Assembly (NCBI GenBank): GCA_033977485.1
Contig: CM066983.1
Span: 110,079,580-110,143,579 of the forward strand
Direction of reading: 5' to 3'
Origin: Hydrangea macrophylla
Taxonomy: Eukaryota > Streptophyta > Magnoliopsida > Cornales > Hydrangeaceae
Length of the DNA: 64,000 nt
Made by a program: the position numbers and the translations under genes. The notes beneath the pieces were generated by a model. The model did not search any database and was not told where the DNA came from. It saw only the letters and a program-made list of their open reading frames with translations. This document shows positions 1 through 14,200 of this stretch, piece after piece; the stretch's first letter is position 1, and each line of letters begins with the position of its first letter.

Positions 1-1215
1 GAACGGGAAATACTGCTCACGAAACAATTGGCTGAGGGTGTCCCATAACCTACTCTCTATAGTCGGTGTAGTCAACACTAACCCCCACTTAAATCTGACT
101 GAAAAACTACAGCGTCTACTCGAAGATCCTCCTCCAACAGTACCAAGGTACTCCAAATTATGAATACGCACTCAAGCCACAGTTCCACGTGAACCGGGCA
201 CGAATCTATAAAGGTTAAACATTAATTCACACACCACTTGGAGGATACGTATACTTAGCACGAGATCACATAGCTCACAACAACATCACAACTTACACAA
301 CCAAAGCATATAAATTATATTTAGGCATATAACCCTAACATTACAACTTTGGGGAAAATCCTATACATGTGTCTAATTCTCTCCTAACATATAAATATAC
401 TTATAGCATCTTAGGTAAGTATTTGCAACAATGTAAATCTACCTCTATGGAGATTTCTTCCAAAATAAATGGAAGAGCAAAAATTTCCAAGAATATCCAA
501 AGAGCTCCAAGTGACTCCAAGAAGTTGAAAAGAGATGTCCTAGGGAGCCCAAGAACCCACTACATGTAGTAATTTTTCAATAGGAATCCATGGTTGTAGA
601 TGAGAGATTTAGAAGCTCTATGAAACTTGGGAAAACTATAGAAATGGCCACCAAAATGAATTTTGTTGGTACCATTAGAAAGCTTATGGAATTCTAAGAA
701 TATTTTGTGAAATAGAAAAACTCACGAAAATGACTTTTTGGTGGTCTATTGGAAGCTTGAAGATGGAGGTTCCATGGAGATTTGATATACCCACATTATA
801 CATATAAAGGAAGAAGAAGAAGAGAGAGAGAGGGGAAGAAAAGAAAAAAAAAATAGAAATGAGGAGAGAGAGAGAAGTGGCCGGCTCTTTTAGGGGGGGT
901 GGGGCCCACATTTTTTGTTTTGTTTTTGTCTTTGTTTTGTATTTAATGTGTAGATATGTAATGCATGTGTGTGTGTGTGGTCTATTATTACACACCCAAT
1001 TTAAAATATGTACCCACTTTAGCACCAAGGTAATAAAAAAAATCTTGTAATAAAATAAAATAAGACCAAATAAGAAAAGAAAATAAATAAATAAATAAAT
1101 ACCTATAGTGACACAAGTTCGAATAAATTCAAATACTGCCCTAAAGTAATTAACAGGCCCGCACATAAGCATTTAAATACGATTTTTCACTTAATTAAAA
1201 TTTTGAGTTATGACA
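1..1215 (-). mobile_element. 3' LTR of a minus-strand Ty3 element (left end outside window)
   Basis: On the minus strand a purine-rich tract (plus positions 1216-1233) is followed at 1215 by TGTCATAACT, the expected junction of a Ty3 polypurine tract and 3' LTR. The LTR runs left past position 1, so its other end and target duplication are not visible. It lies directly downstream (minus sense) of integrase remnants at 1323-2400. It is AT-rich with GA and GT microsatellites around 820-990 and holds no supported gene. Confidence 0.65.
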
Positions 1216-1322
1216 ATCTACCCCCCTTAAAAGAATTCCGTCCCGGAATTCGGAACAACTAAGCGCAAAAAGGGAGCAACGGCTTGCGCAAACCTTAAGC
1301 CAACAAAACAAAAGAAAGGCAA

Positions 1323-2400
1323 TCAATGAGAACTACTCAAAAAATTAGTAAGGGTAACTTTTTCACGTTTCACTCTTACCTCGGCGATACTATGTTGATG
1401 CCAAAGAATCCCCACCAACCTGATGGACAACACACGATCTTTCTTCTTAATTGTATGAGCGGGTTGCTCTTCATACAACGCGTCTTCCCCAAGCGGCAAC
1501 TCGGTCCAGTCTATTACCTGCGATGGATCAGGGCATTGCTGACGGAGTGGATCGGAGTTATACCTACGAAGCATCGAAACATGAAATACATTGTGAACAC
1601 TCGAGAGTTGAGGTGGCAGCGCTAAACGATACGCGACTTCACCAACCCTTTCAAGAATCTCAAACGGTCCCACAAATCGCGGTGCTAATTTCTCACTTTG
1701 TCCAAAACGTTGTAACCCACGACGCGACGAAACCTTTAGAAACACGTGATCACCAACTTCAAATTCCAATGGCCAGCGGTGACGGTCAGCGTAAGATTTC
1801 TGACGACTCTGAGCTGAAATCAACTTTTCACGAATCACTTTAATCTTTTCTGATGTCTCTCTAACCATATCGGGTCCATGAAGAATAGTCTCACCTACCT
1901 CGCCCCAACACAAAGGAGATTGACACGGACAACCATACCATGCCCCAGGCGGTGCCATCTGATAACTGATGTTGGATGCAACTCGGCTAACGAAAACTAT
2001 TCTTCCCAATTACTACTAAGTGTCATAACACTACTCTCAACAAGTTTTCCAAAATCAATCAGAATAGAAGGAGCTGAGTACCCTATACTTACTGCAAATT
2101 CTGCCAGGAAGGAAACACAACCTTCGTATCACGGTTAGACGCATCGACACTGATACACTATGGCGTCTCACGATCGTATGGACGTGAATCACACTATGGG
2201 AAACAACGATGTCGGTCACTCTGGACGGCATGAATGTGTAGATGTGGTCCAAATGATCTACAAGGATCCAAAGAGTGTTGTCCTTATGCAAAGTTCTCAT
2301 AAATGCTATAACAAGTAATTGAAAACGGTTGTAACAAACCTGCGATTCTCTGGTGTCGGTCTTTACCTGCTGGCAAATCAAACAAATTCAACAATAGACC
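1323..2400 (-). pseudogene. Ty3 integrase C-terminus and chromodomain-region remnant
   Basis: The 1323-2009 stretch (minus) reads as the C-terminal half of a Ty3 integrase. It has the YADRHR-type motif, a GDHVFLKVS GPY/F-like segment, the [10 protein letters not shown] segment and the NVFHVSMLRRY motif that precedes the chromodomain. The 2055-2381 stretch still shows CQQVK from the H2C2 zinc-binding region, but the core is scrambled and frameshifted. Protease, RT and RNase H are not recognisable to the right. This is a decayed element whose 3' LTR is 1-1215. Confidence 0.75.
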
Positions 2401-5095
2401 TCTTTAACCCTTTCTACTAATACTAGCGACGCAAAGATGTAGGGCAAAACGAGAATGGCGGAACTCTTTCAACAAATCTCCACGGCAAGCAACGGAAACA
2501 AACACTCAGTCTCGAGGTCTCAAACCACTAATGTCACCAAAAGTCCAATCCTGTCCAAAGTCTTCATTAATCATACGGTATGTCAAGGCAATGGTCTCAT
2601 CATCGAGTTTCTGTACTGCTAACAACTTCAAGTCAAAACTTTCGATAACACATTCAAGTCAAACGAGCAAATTTGGGCATAAGTCTCCGAATCACAATTC
2701 TCAAAGTCATCACATATGAGACATATTTGACTCAGAGAGACCTTAATTTGGGACAACGCCGTTGGGTAATTATAATTGTGACTATAATTGTAACTTTGGG
2801 TGACCTTGAGACATGAGCGGACTATGACTTGGATTGCATTGCCACCCGAGCTAGGCTAATGTCGTGACCGAGGAGTATGACTATGACTTAACTTCCTTAC
2901 CTATGCAAGAGTGGAAAATGTTGAGACTCGCGTGTACCCTAGTGTATTTACCAGTGCAAGAGTGGAGAATACTGAGACGTTGTGATTGGATTTTAATTCT
3001 TTTCTCTCTATCTTTTCTCTTTCCTCGCGCTTCGATTTTCGGGGCACCATTGCATTTATGTGATTAAATGGTAGACATGTAAATGTAAATGTGTGCATTA
3101 TAATACATTTTGATGCCATATGTTATTTAAATGATAAAATGGTAAGTGATTTAATATTTTATTATTGTTCATGATTACTTATGGGATCAGTTTGGGTACC
3201 CTTATGAGGGTGTAATTGGATATATGGCATAATTGGTAGGCTAATTACTGCTTTTATATGATATTTAGAAACACGTTTGGGGCCCATACATGACATAGAT
3301 ATAGACTCACCTAGATATTGAGGTAATTAATATAATTGTTAGAGAGTTTCATAATAAAACTTTAAAAATTGTGGGGGTGTAAGCGGAATAAGCCAAAATT
3401 GGCTAAGAAGCATGAGAGGTTGACACCTCATCAACCCATGACTCATCATTATTTAAAAAACAAAAAAACAAAAATAGAAGACAAAATGAAGGTGTGTGCA
3501 ATGTGTTTGGCCGCGACGGCGAGTGACACAATATATAATATATATATATATATATTAATTAACACCAACTAAACAAAAAGAAAAGAAAGGACAGATAAAG
3601 AAAAAAAAAGTGAATAGACTCACCGAGAGAGAGAACAGTATCGCGAGAGAGAAGAGAGTGACTGAGGGTTTCTCCTTCCCAATGTTATAGCATCGCCGTA
3701 TGTTGCCCAAATCGTGATACAAAGGAATATTTGGACTCGTGGGGGTAAGTCTAACTTGGTAAGTCTAACTTTATGGTATAATTTATTTTCAGTTTAAACG
3801 ATAGATTTTTTGTGACTCAAATGGGTTGGTAACATTTAGTTTATCAAAATTGTGTAGGATTAACTACAGGTTCATATTTGGGCTGGATTTAGGATAAATT
3901 CGGGATTTCTAGGCTTTATTTGATTACTCGTGGAGGTGAGTGTCATAATCTCAAAATTGTATATTTAATGTTATTTATTTGTTAATGAATGCTTAAATTG
4001 CTTAATTGTGATTAAGTAGAAAAGCAAGTGATTAATTATTATTTAACATGTCCAAAAAAATGTTAAAATTGTCATGTTGACATGTTTAGCTGCTTATGTG
4101 CTTATTTGGGTCAAATGGTCTCAAGTGATAATCACAATTAGTTAGCCCATATAAAAGGGACAGAGAGATATTGAAATCCTCAGAGAAAATGGGATAGTGG
4201 TGATGACCACAACCAATTGGTTACGGTCACGAATGAATGAGTGTGATTTCGCTATATGCGACGGAAAAAGTGAGAATGACCCAGAATCAGGGGTCCAGAA
4301 CGATGGTGATTGATTACTTGACACGCCTGCGACCATTTATTGTTGTGATTGCATAATGGGTGTTATGATTCATTAAATACTCCAACTGCATGATTAGTAC
4401 CACGTACTCACTGAGCGAAAGCTTATTCGATTTTTGTGGCTAATGACCACGCAGGTTCAGATGAACATCACAGTGAGAATTGATCAAGACTACGGGGCTG
4501 AGTTTGCTAATATAGGTTTTGTATTATTCATTTTATTTATTTTTAAATTACTAGTTGGAGATGTTTGGGAGTTATGGTATAATGATTACAGTTTTATGTA
4601 TAAAAACATATTAGAAGTTATGATTTTAACTTTTATTATGTTAGAATGAATCAATATATTTTAGTTAGGTTTTTGATGTGTTTTAGAATATTTAAATAAA
4701 TTAATATGGGCAATGCTAGGGGCACTAACAACTTCCACTAACACTTACTAACACACTCTATCTCTCTCCTAGTGGTATTGCGGGGTCCACTGCGGAGCCC
4801 ACAGTGCCACTAGGAGAGAGATAAAGTGTGTTAGTAAGTGTTAGTGGAAGTTGTTAGTGCCCCAAATATTACTCAATTAATATTCATGTTTTGAAGACAG
4901 GGTGAATGGTGCTGTAATAGGGGAAACTTTGCTCAAGTACCATTCAACGGTTTTAAAACTTTATTTTATTTCTTTTGGTTATTTTATTTGATAAAATGAT
5001 ATTTTTACCCTTGATATTTCAGTCAAAATGTAATTTTTGGAGCATTAAAAATAATTGTTTGGTCCTTGCTCGCGGGGGCGGGTTGAGGTGTGACA
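2401..5095 (+). mobile_element. Old LTR-like sequence, plus orientation, ending in GTGACA
   Basis: The segment ends at 5095 with a GGGTTGAGGTGTGACA-type terminus like the other Ty3 LTR ends in this window (GGGGCGTGACA, GGGTCGTGACA). It also has a late-LTR region resembling the others near 4390-4460. No 5' terminus or target duplication could be fixed, so the left limit is arbitrary; 2401-2850 may belong to the minus-strand remnant. No coding region is supported. A MITE sits at 4708-4874. Confidence 0.4.
4708..4874. mobile_element. Fold-back Mutator-type MITE with 9-bp TSD
   Basis: About 70 bp on each side are near-perfect inverted copies (GGCACTAACAACTTCC ... GGAAGTTGTTAGTGCC) around a short GC-rich centre. 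The flanks are identical 9-mers, AATTAATAT at 4699-4707 and 4875-4883. A 9-bp duplication points to the Mutator superfamily. It is inserted in the old LTR-like sequence. Confidence 0.85.
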
Positions 5096-5441
5096 GAATT
5101 AATAAAAAAATTTGTACCAGACAAAGCCAAAAGAAAGATGGTGATCAGTTTGTAAAACAAATATTGAGCACCTTACAAACAAAATGAGAATTCATTTTCC
5201 CCCTAATAAAACAATTTATATGTTATAGATCTCTTCCTTTTTCAAGAAGCTCTTCAATTGACTTGCAGAATAAAACAACTTTACTAACAGGCAGAAGAAA
5301 AATATCAAATTAGACAGATATTTCCATTGGTATTTTTTTCATAGAAATTGATTGAACTTAATAAAAAAAAAAAAAAAAACTGAATATGAACCATAGCACT
5401 ACTGATCAAAACTGAATAGATCAACCCAACTTCCCACCTTA

Positions 5442-5728
5442 GGGTGTGTTTGATAACCTCATTAAGTGCTGAAAATGAAAAGATTCAGCACTTATTCTTT
5501 TTCAGTGCGTTTGATAACATACCAGTTAATTGAAAAATTAGCTCCAAAACCACTGAAAACTTTAAGTGAAAATTTTCTACTGAAAATAATCACTGAATGC
5601 ATTCCACTTCAATAGTTGAAATACTGTTTTAAGGAATAAAACTTTAAGCACTTAAAATTTCAGTACTTAAAATTCAGCACTTAATTTTCAGTATTTAATT
5701 TTCAGTTTTATCAAACGCACCCGCACCC
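5442..5728. mobile_element. Tourist/PIF-Harbinger-type MITE with TTA TSD
   Basis: The left terminus GGGTGTGTTTGATAA is mirrored on the right by TTATCAAACGCACCCGCACCC. Both sides are flanked by TTA (5439-5441 and 5729-5731), the typical 3-bp target of PIF/Harbinger elements. The interior is AT-rich with repeated 'cagcactta' motifs and no ORF. Confidence 0.75.
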
Positions 5729-6405
5729 TTAGTGTTACCTACTAGTCATTCAAAGAGCCTCCAAAAATATCATAGAGATCTGAAGTCATTGCAACTAATT
5801 AATTTATGTTTAAAAAAAAGAAGAAGAAGAAGAAAGATAAAATAAAAGAGAAAAAAAAAACTGCAGGGAAAAAAAGAACACAATGGGTAATAAACTTTAT
5901 TATTTTATTTTAAAGGAAAAAAAGACTCTCCAAGGGCAACTTTCAATTAAATGCTTTCACATGTATATTTTTTTTTTGCCCTTTTAGGTAGCCAAAACGA
6001 TTTAATTTGACTTAATATCAATTGTATAACTATCACAGTTGCCCTAATAAATTCAATAGAGACCTTCCAAGGACAACTTTTGCACAGTTGATCTAAACAT
6101 GAATGAATTACATGAATCCAACAATCAGGATAGACTGTCAATCTAAGACCATGCAAATCAATCTCAACAAACTCAATTCAAGAGACTCAATTAAGAAGAA
6201 TATATAGCACATTGAGAAATATTACCCAAAACTTGAAATAGATGTTTGTTAGGAAAAATAATCTTAGCTTGAGCAACGTCCCAATTGCGTAGAAGGGGAA
6301 TATAGTATTGCTCCAAGATATAGTATTTGCTCCAAGATTTAAAAAAGAATATAGAAGGGGAATGAGAGAGAAAGACCCAATTTCATCCACTTTCCATTTC
6401 ATTAG

Positions 6406-6407
<2 letters not shown>

Positions 6408-6491
<84 letters not shown>
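6408..6491. repeat. Compound (GT)n(GA)n microsatellite
   Basis: A run of about 16 GT dinucleotides is immediately followed by about 26 GA dinucleotides. Reading frames across it encode only dipeptide repeats and are not genes. Confidence 0.95.
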
Positions 6492-6494
<3 letters not shown>

Positions 6495-7497
6495 TGGAGA
6501 GTTATGAAAATTATGTCAAAATCAAATACTGTAGAAGATTATGTGAGATAAGGAATCTCGGCCAATTGCCATAACACACATCTTTTTTATTGGAGACAGG
6601 ATTGCTGTGATGGTGATATTTGGGATATTGGGTGAGATTAAATCCGATGGTCTAAAATATCTAAACTTGTCTTGATGGTTCAGATTGAAAGTTGTTAATT
6701 TGGGAGGGACCCACACCGCTCTAACTTATTATATAGATATAAATGGATTATACTTATTTACATACATGCATATGTATATATCATTACTTTTTTGAGGTGG
6801 GTATAGAGTAATTTTTTTGTAGTGTGTTAAATATTTTTGTCCTTGAATGTCACTTTCTACATGGGGAAGAATTGTAATGAAAAAAGTATAAAAATGTGGG
6901 TACGTAGAGTAAAATAGATAGGTGTAGATAGAATTTTCTTAAATAGTCAAAGCCTTAATCCAGGCCGATCCGAAATTCACTCTACCATGTTGAATCGATA
7001 TGAAGCATTTATAATTTCCTTTCTTTTTTGTTTATGGGTTGAGGTGAGGCTCACCTTGTCCCGGCTCAGGTTGGCCAATATGACTCTTACACTTCGTTTG
7101 GATTGAGAGAAATGGAGAGAAGGAAGAGAAATGAGACCACTTTTTGATCTCCAGTTATCTCATTTGGTAATTTAAGTGAGGAGAGAATAGAAGAAAATGG
7201 AGAGAAAGTGTAGAGAAAAGAGCACACTTTTGTTTCTCTCCAAATCGGCGAGATTTCGTAGAAAATAGAAGAGAAAATTAATTAAATAATGTATAAAAGA
7301 CCAATACGCCCTAATATATTATTATTGCATCTAATATATATATATATATATGTCTAATAGATGATAAAAAAGTAAATTAGTTTTAAGTATTTTATTTTAT
7401 TTTCTCTTATGAAAATTAACCAAGCAAGAGAAAGTTATATTTTATTTCTTTTCTCTTCTCTATTGTCTACCTAAACATGATAGCGATAGTTGGCACG

Positions 7498-8061
7498 CAG
7501 GGCCGGCTATGAGGTTTTGGGGGCTTTAGGCGAACTTATAAAATGATGCCCTCTGTATATAAGCATGAACCAGTTATCAAATCCATAAATGTAGTTCCTA
7601 AAAGCCATTTGGGTCTATTTAGGAAAACCTAAATTGTTTTTTTTAGAAAGGGAACTGCCCTAAGAATTTGAGTGCTTTAGTACAAAGATACCCCAAAAAA
7701 ACTGTAAGTAAGCTCAATAAATTTCAAATATTCAGCTCTATAAATAAAATGTAAGGAAAGTGACCAAAGATATTGAAAAGTCTTATATTTGAGAAAGTTG
7801 AGAAGGTATTTTTTTTTTAATAGGAAAAATGCTAAGTATACCAGTTTTGTGCATATAATGAGTAGTTTTTTTTTTTCCCAAACAAGCTCCTAAAAGTGAA
7901 TCAGTCCATTACAAAGTAGCTGACTTCCTTGAGTCTTGAAATTTTTAAATTGTATTTAAGACCATTCAACTTAACAATTACTCCCTATTTAGTCTTTAAG
8001 ATTGGGCCTAAAATAATCCAAATATCGGTGCCTACAAATTTATATTCCAGGGCCGGCCCTG
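7498..8061. mobile_element. Non-autonomous hAT element with 8-bp TSD
   Basis: The element starts CAGGGCCGGC and ends GCCGGCCCTG, a perfect 10-bp terminal inverted repeat. It is bordered by identical 8-mers TTGGCACG (7490-7497 and 8062-8069). The 8-bp duplication and CAGGG terminus fit the hAT superfamily. The interior has no transposase. It ends about 130 bp upstream of the polyubiquitin TATA box, so it forms part of that gene's upstream region. Confidence 0.9.
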
Positions 8062-8193
8062 TTGGCACGGCAAGCTTTCTTGGGTACCACACCAAATCCA
8101 TATACATATTGACCAGTAAAGCAATTTCTCAGATATTTCCAGATTATTCCTCTCCTCTTCTATCCTTCGTCACCAAGTCTCACTACTCCTCTC

Positions 8194-8200
8194 TATAAAT
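8194..8200 (+). promoter_or_regulatory. TATA box of the polyubiquitin gene
   Basis: TATAAAT lies about 30 bp before a probable start site near 8225-8235. It is followed by a CT/CA-rich leader of about 100 nt and then the leader intron. Its spacing is normal for a plant Pol II promoter. Confidence 0.75.
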
Positions 8201-8252
8201 ACAGCCCTCTCGCCCTTCTGTTCTTCGCTTCACATCTAATACTAAGTCTCAA

Positions 8253-8307
<55 letters not shown>

Positions 8308-8328
8308 TACACACACACAAGTTAAAAG

Positions 8329-9341
<1,013 letters not shown>

Positions 9342-9432
9342 AATTTTAATCTACACAAATCAATTGCTTGCTTCTCTTCTCTTCACTTCTCTTCTCTTTA
9401 ACGTTCTGATCATAGCTTAATTTCTGAATAAA

Positions 9433-10442
9433 ATTGTGTTGGCCTTATTATTATTATCTACATGCGTCCTTTCTCATCCTTTGGATTGTGGGGGTGTGTG
9501 TTTAAATCCATGATATAGATATACCTATGAATGTGGATGGAAAATTTTGAAGTTTGATCATTTGTGTTTCAATTTTAATGTGATGTAGTTTTGAGTTGAA
9601 GATATTTGCTTGCACTAGTGATATTTTGCATTCTGTGGATGAAGGATAAGTCAGATTTGCAGTTTTTTTTTGGGGTTGAAAAAAGGGTTAAAATCAAACA
9701 AAAAGAAAAGTCGAAACGACATCCATTTGCATTTTTCGCTCGAGTAAAGAATTACAATTAAGACATTTTGAGGGCTAGTGTTTGGTACTTGTCAGACTAA
9801 AAATAAAAGGGTTGGAAAAAAAGGATCGAGGAGGAGGTGATGGGGATTTTTTTCTTAGAGGTTTTGGTGGCTTGGACTGCAATTTTGCTCATTAAGGAAC
9901 CCTGTGATATATTCTGTGAATGCAGAGGTAAGTGATTCATTTTACTTAATAGTGTAATAAAATATAACATAAGGGGTTGTAAGTGTAACACCTAAAGGTG
10001 ATGATGAACAGGAAATGCCTGTGGTAAGTTAGAGATTGATTTAATTTGATGAAATTATGCTGAATTCAAGACCTTACCCTCAAGTATGAGATGGTACAAG
10101 GTAAATACAAATGTGCGGTTAATCTTTGAGTTTTAGCTTTTAGCTTGGAGAAGATGACAATAATTTTGAGCTTTGAATATATAAGTGTGTATGATTCATA
10201 ATATTGTGCCTTTAGGGGAGATTTCAGAAGCCTTGGATAAGATGAGAGTAATAATTTTGAGTATTGAATGAGGCGGGTGTACGTACATATTTTATGGAGT
10301 ATTATTCACATCCATGGCACAAGAAATCTGAAGTGTAGCTAATGAAAAAACCTATGCAACAAAATTCACTAGTAGTATGAATGAAGATACAAAGTATTAA
10401 TATTCATGATCTCCCCAATCCAACGCTGTTACGGAGCATTAT
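9433..10442. other. Intergenic region between convergent polyubiquitin and MLO genes
   Basis: This AT-rich interval between two convergent 3' ends has no supported gene, and I saw no clear transposon termini in it. A repeated phrase around 10140-10260 ('aataattttgag' with related flanks) may be a small local duplication. Confidence 0.6.
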
Positions 10443-11175
10443 TTAAATTCCCGATCTCTTATCGAATGTGAAATTCGATGAACCAATGTCAATCGCGTGC
10501 TCAACGTGAAGAGCCTGTGGGGCTGACTGACTAGAGCTCGGCTCCTGAATAGGCTGAACCTCTCTATCCTCTTCTAGCTCGTGGTTACCGCGATGCTTGG
10601 ACCACGGTATATCGTCACCGACAGGGTGCCTTGAGGGCGAGGCAGACCCCTGGCCATCCCAGGTCTCGGCCTTCCCTAATTTGGTAAGTCTCGGAGATGT
10701 TTGAAAACTAGTACTGTCGTGTTCGTTCTTGTAATTGCGGAGCAGATGAACCGGAGACATGCCGCTGCTGTGGAAAGGAGACGGGCTGCTGCCGTGGAGA
10801 GGAGTGCCTGGCCTGCTTGACATTGGGGTCACTGAACCCGACTGATGGGCCTTTTTAATATGCTTCTTCGCAGATTGATGCCAATTGTGTAGAGCTTTGG
10901 CCACTTTGTCGTCGAAGATGGTTGGCTTCATGCTTGTACCCATCTGTTTTATTTTCAGAATACTATTAGGTATGCAATCCTAATGTACAGTGACGAATTT
11001 ACAAGATATATATATATATATATATAATTTGTAGGGGAGACGGAGACTATTATTGATTAAAGTTGATACTAACTGCTAGGTCACTGTAATTATGCAGATC
11101 ACGAGGCAGTTCCATGTATTTTGACCTTATCTTGAAGGTAGTGAGTGTAATTCAATCCAAAAAGCTATTGGAAAA

Positions 11176-11207
<32 letters not shown>

Positions 11208-14200
11208 TTAAAAAAAAAAACAATTTGCATGATTTTAGAATCTGACCTGTGTCACCAAAGCATAGAGAGGGAGAGTCACATAGCTGCAAAGTATCTGTAT
11301 GAGAACCCTGTGACCAGATCACAATCAATTAGTACCTTTGAGATTTTTCTATAATAATGGAATAATAAATAAATATAGTTGATCTTGAGTATGGAGATTA
11401 AATCAACTTACCCCATTGATAGCCTGATCACAATATCTTCCACATGTTCATGGAAGCACGATCTCAATCCAAACTCATACTGAAAAGCAAAGATCATCCC
11501 AATAGGAAAAAAAATTGATCAACACTCAGATCTTATACTAGCTAGGAATGTGATAAAAGTTGTATCCAATTACTGATTAGAATAACTTAATGTAATTAAT
11601 AGTAGTCGAGTAGTTTAATTTCTTACCCATGCCCATAGGAAAAAGGCAACTTGAAATGCATTCTGTAAGGTGTTTAAGAGCAAAAATTAAACCAATTTAT
11701 AAAGGAAATTGCTTATATATATGTATAATATACGTGTATATATATATATATATACACACACAAATTGCATATTATAGAGATGGAGTGAAATGGGATGAAC
11801 CTGAAAGAGAACGAAGTGGATGAGGAAGAGCAAGAGGCGAGGACGATTGAACCAGAAAAGGTCATCACCAGGCTGAACCACTGGGGTCCCTTTAACCACC
11901 TCTCCTCTGTCTTGAATCCTAAGACCCATCTTGGTTATAATCACCTGTAGCTTTGTCCCCACCAAAAGTATGATCTGCATTCAACCCCATATATATCCAA
12001 TTGTTCGTTAGATCGATTGTTGTGGGACCCTTGTGGAAATTGTGAAAGATCAAATTAAAGGGATTAGAAATAAAAAATAAAAAAAAGGCGAGGCTTACAA
12101 TCAGTGGGATGAAGGGCAGCCAAAAATAGGAATACCAGCCTGTCCCATAAAATAAAAATTCATTATTATCCTTTTCATAGACAAGATACAGTCGGAAGAT
12201 TCAGATAACTTGCAGTACTCTTGCACAGTTGCACATCAAATTATTACTCCACTATTTTAATAACCTTTTTGCTGATAAAAAATATATATATATATATATC
12301 TGAAATTAATCAAAAAAGGAAAACAAAAAACAAATCTAAAGTTAAAAAGAAAGACTCGCACACATACAGACCCTTTCTCATATATTCTCAAAACAACTTT
12401 CTCCGAACCTTTAGTAATTTAATTTAGTTTCTCTAAAAAATGAAGGAGAAAATCAATCTAAATTTGTTGGTAAAAAAGACACTCCAAATACGTCGGGAGG
12501 TAATATATCATGGAGTTTGATACAAGACTTCAAGAATTTCTATTATAACTCATTTTGTGAATGAAAGTAGTAGAGAGACATGCAAAAAAAATGACCAGCT
12601 GGAGAGTGGATTAGTTTTGTACACGCCTAGACAACCACCAACTTTTAATTGTTACAATTTGGAGAGAGAGAGAGAGAGGAAAAATGAGTCGTTGAAAGCC
12701 GTTGTTTTATTTATAGTTTTTTTAAGAAGACATTTCAATATTAATTCTTGTGAAATTATTTTGATTAGAAAACTAATAAATTTTTTTGGGTTTTACTCTA
12801 CTTCGTTGGGTTGTAGAAATATAGATGGTAGCCTTGCCTTTTCTTTTCTATTAGTTCGGAGTAGTATATAGTAGTACATGTTGGGCTTTTCTAAGTCTTG
12901 GCCCCTTTGGCCCCTTTTGACTTATTTACATGGGTTCTAGTCCCATGTGAAGAAAGTCTATTTATGGGTTTGACCTTTTATGTTAAGATATATATATATA
13001 TATATATATATTTGTGATATAAGTCATTTAGAAGGAGTGCTTTTGAAATACAAGAGGGATGTTTGGAAAAAGAGATTGTCTACAAGAGATGATTTTTTTC
13101 AAGGGTTTGGAGAAAAAGACTTGAAGCTCTTGATCTCTACAATTATACTACTCTCCAAAGGGTTCCATTTCCGGATTGGTGTTCTCATACCGAACTCCTC
13201 TCCAAGTTATTGTTGGAAGGTGTCTCTTGTACCAATCTTTCATACTTAGTAGATTGTTCTTCGGCCCCTGATGGTTTTTCCCTTCTTAGGAAGGATTTTC
13301 CACGTAAATCAGTCTCTTGATTGTGTGTGTTTATTATTTTTTTCATTACTATTTGTATTCTTGGTGTTGGATATACTTTATTACTTTCATAACATGCTTA
13401 AAGAGGAAAGAGGTTACTTTTTGTACTTTTATGCATGTATGTGTGCACACGCTCTGTATAATGCTAATGAGGTGGTGATGGAAGCTAGATTTAGAAATGA
13501 AGCTATTTTGCATACCATGGGTGTTAAACAGTAGGAACAAAATTGCCATCATCCAGATTGTGGGGCTGCAAACATGAAATAAATGATTAAGATGGATACA
13601 ATAGGGAAATATTTGCTTGAATATATATGGAACTTCAAAGATTGGAAATAAAACTTGACTATGGCATGCATCACAATGAAAAATGTCATGTTTGCATGTT
13701 CATGAATCTGAATAAATTCTGTTCACAATTTCAATTTCAATGCAAAAACAGATCATATTGAAAAGCATTGGGGAAAATGATTAATATCAAATTTTCTTCC
13801 CCATGCAGTTATTTCAAGTGAGCAATTTTTTTTAAGCACAATTTGGATGCAGCTTCACTTGTTTATTTATTTTTTAAATGGGATTAGTCTAAACAAATAT
13901 GCTATGTAAAAAAGTGAACAAGACAATTGGATTCAAGAGGACAACCAAACACGCCATTTATGATTTATGGTATCGATATTCATTTGGTAGTATTTTGAAG
14001 TGTTTCTAACTTTCTTGTTCTGATATACTTCGATTTTGATTTAATGCTAATTACCAGTAATTGTTATCTTAAATTCTTAAGATACATGTTATCACATGAC
14101 ATGTATTTCACCTAAATTCTTAAATTCTAAAAGATCGAGCTAAGGATATGAATACAAAAGGATGCATGTGGACCACACGTACGTACCTAAATTTCACTGG

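Larger units (their letters stand above)
5096..7497. other. Intergenic DNA without a supported gene
   Basis: This stretch is AT-rich and contains a Tourist-type MITE (5442-5728) and a compound GT/GA microsatellite (6408-6491). It also has A-rich runs near 5360 and 5815-5870. ORFs here are short, low-complexity and lack recognisable domains. A weakly inverted-repeat segment near 7089-7480 could be another degraded MITE. Confidence 0.6.

Noticed and set aside
684..1172. Minus-strand ORF of 162 codons rich in Phe, Leu and Ile
   Set aside because: It lies inside an LTR and translates poly-T and microsatellite runs; no domain is recognisable.
7089..7485. Possible MITE with GTTTGGATTGAGAG-like ends
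   Set aside because: The inverted repeats are weak and no target duplication could be matched.
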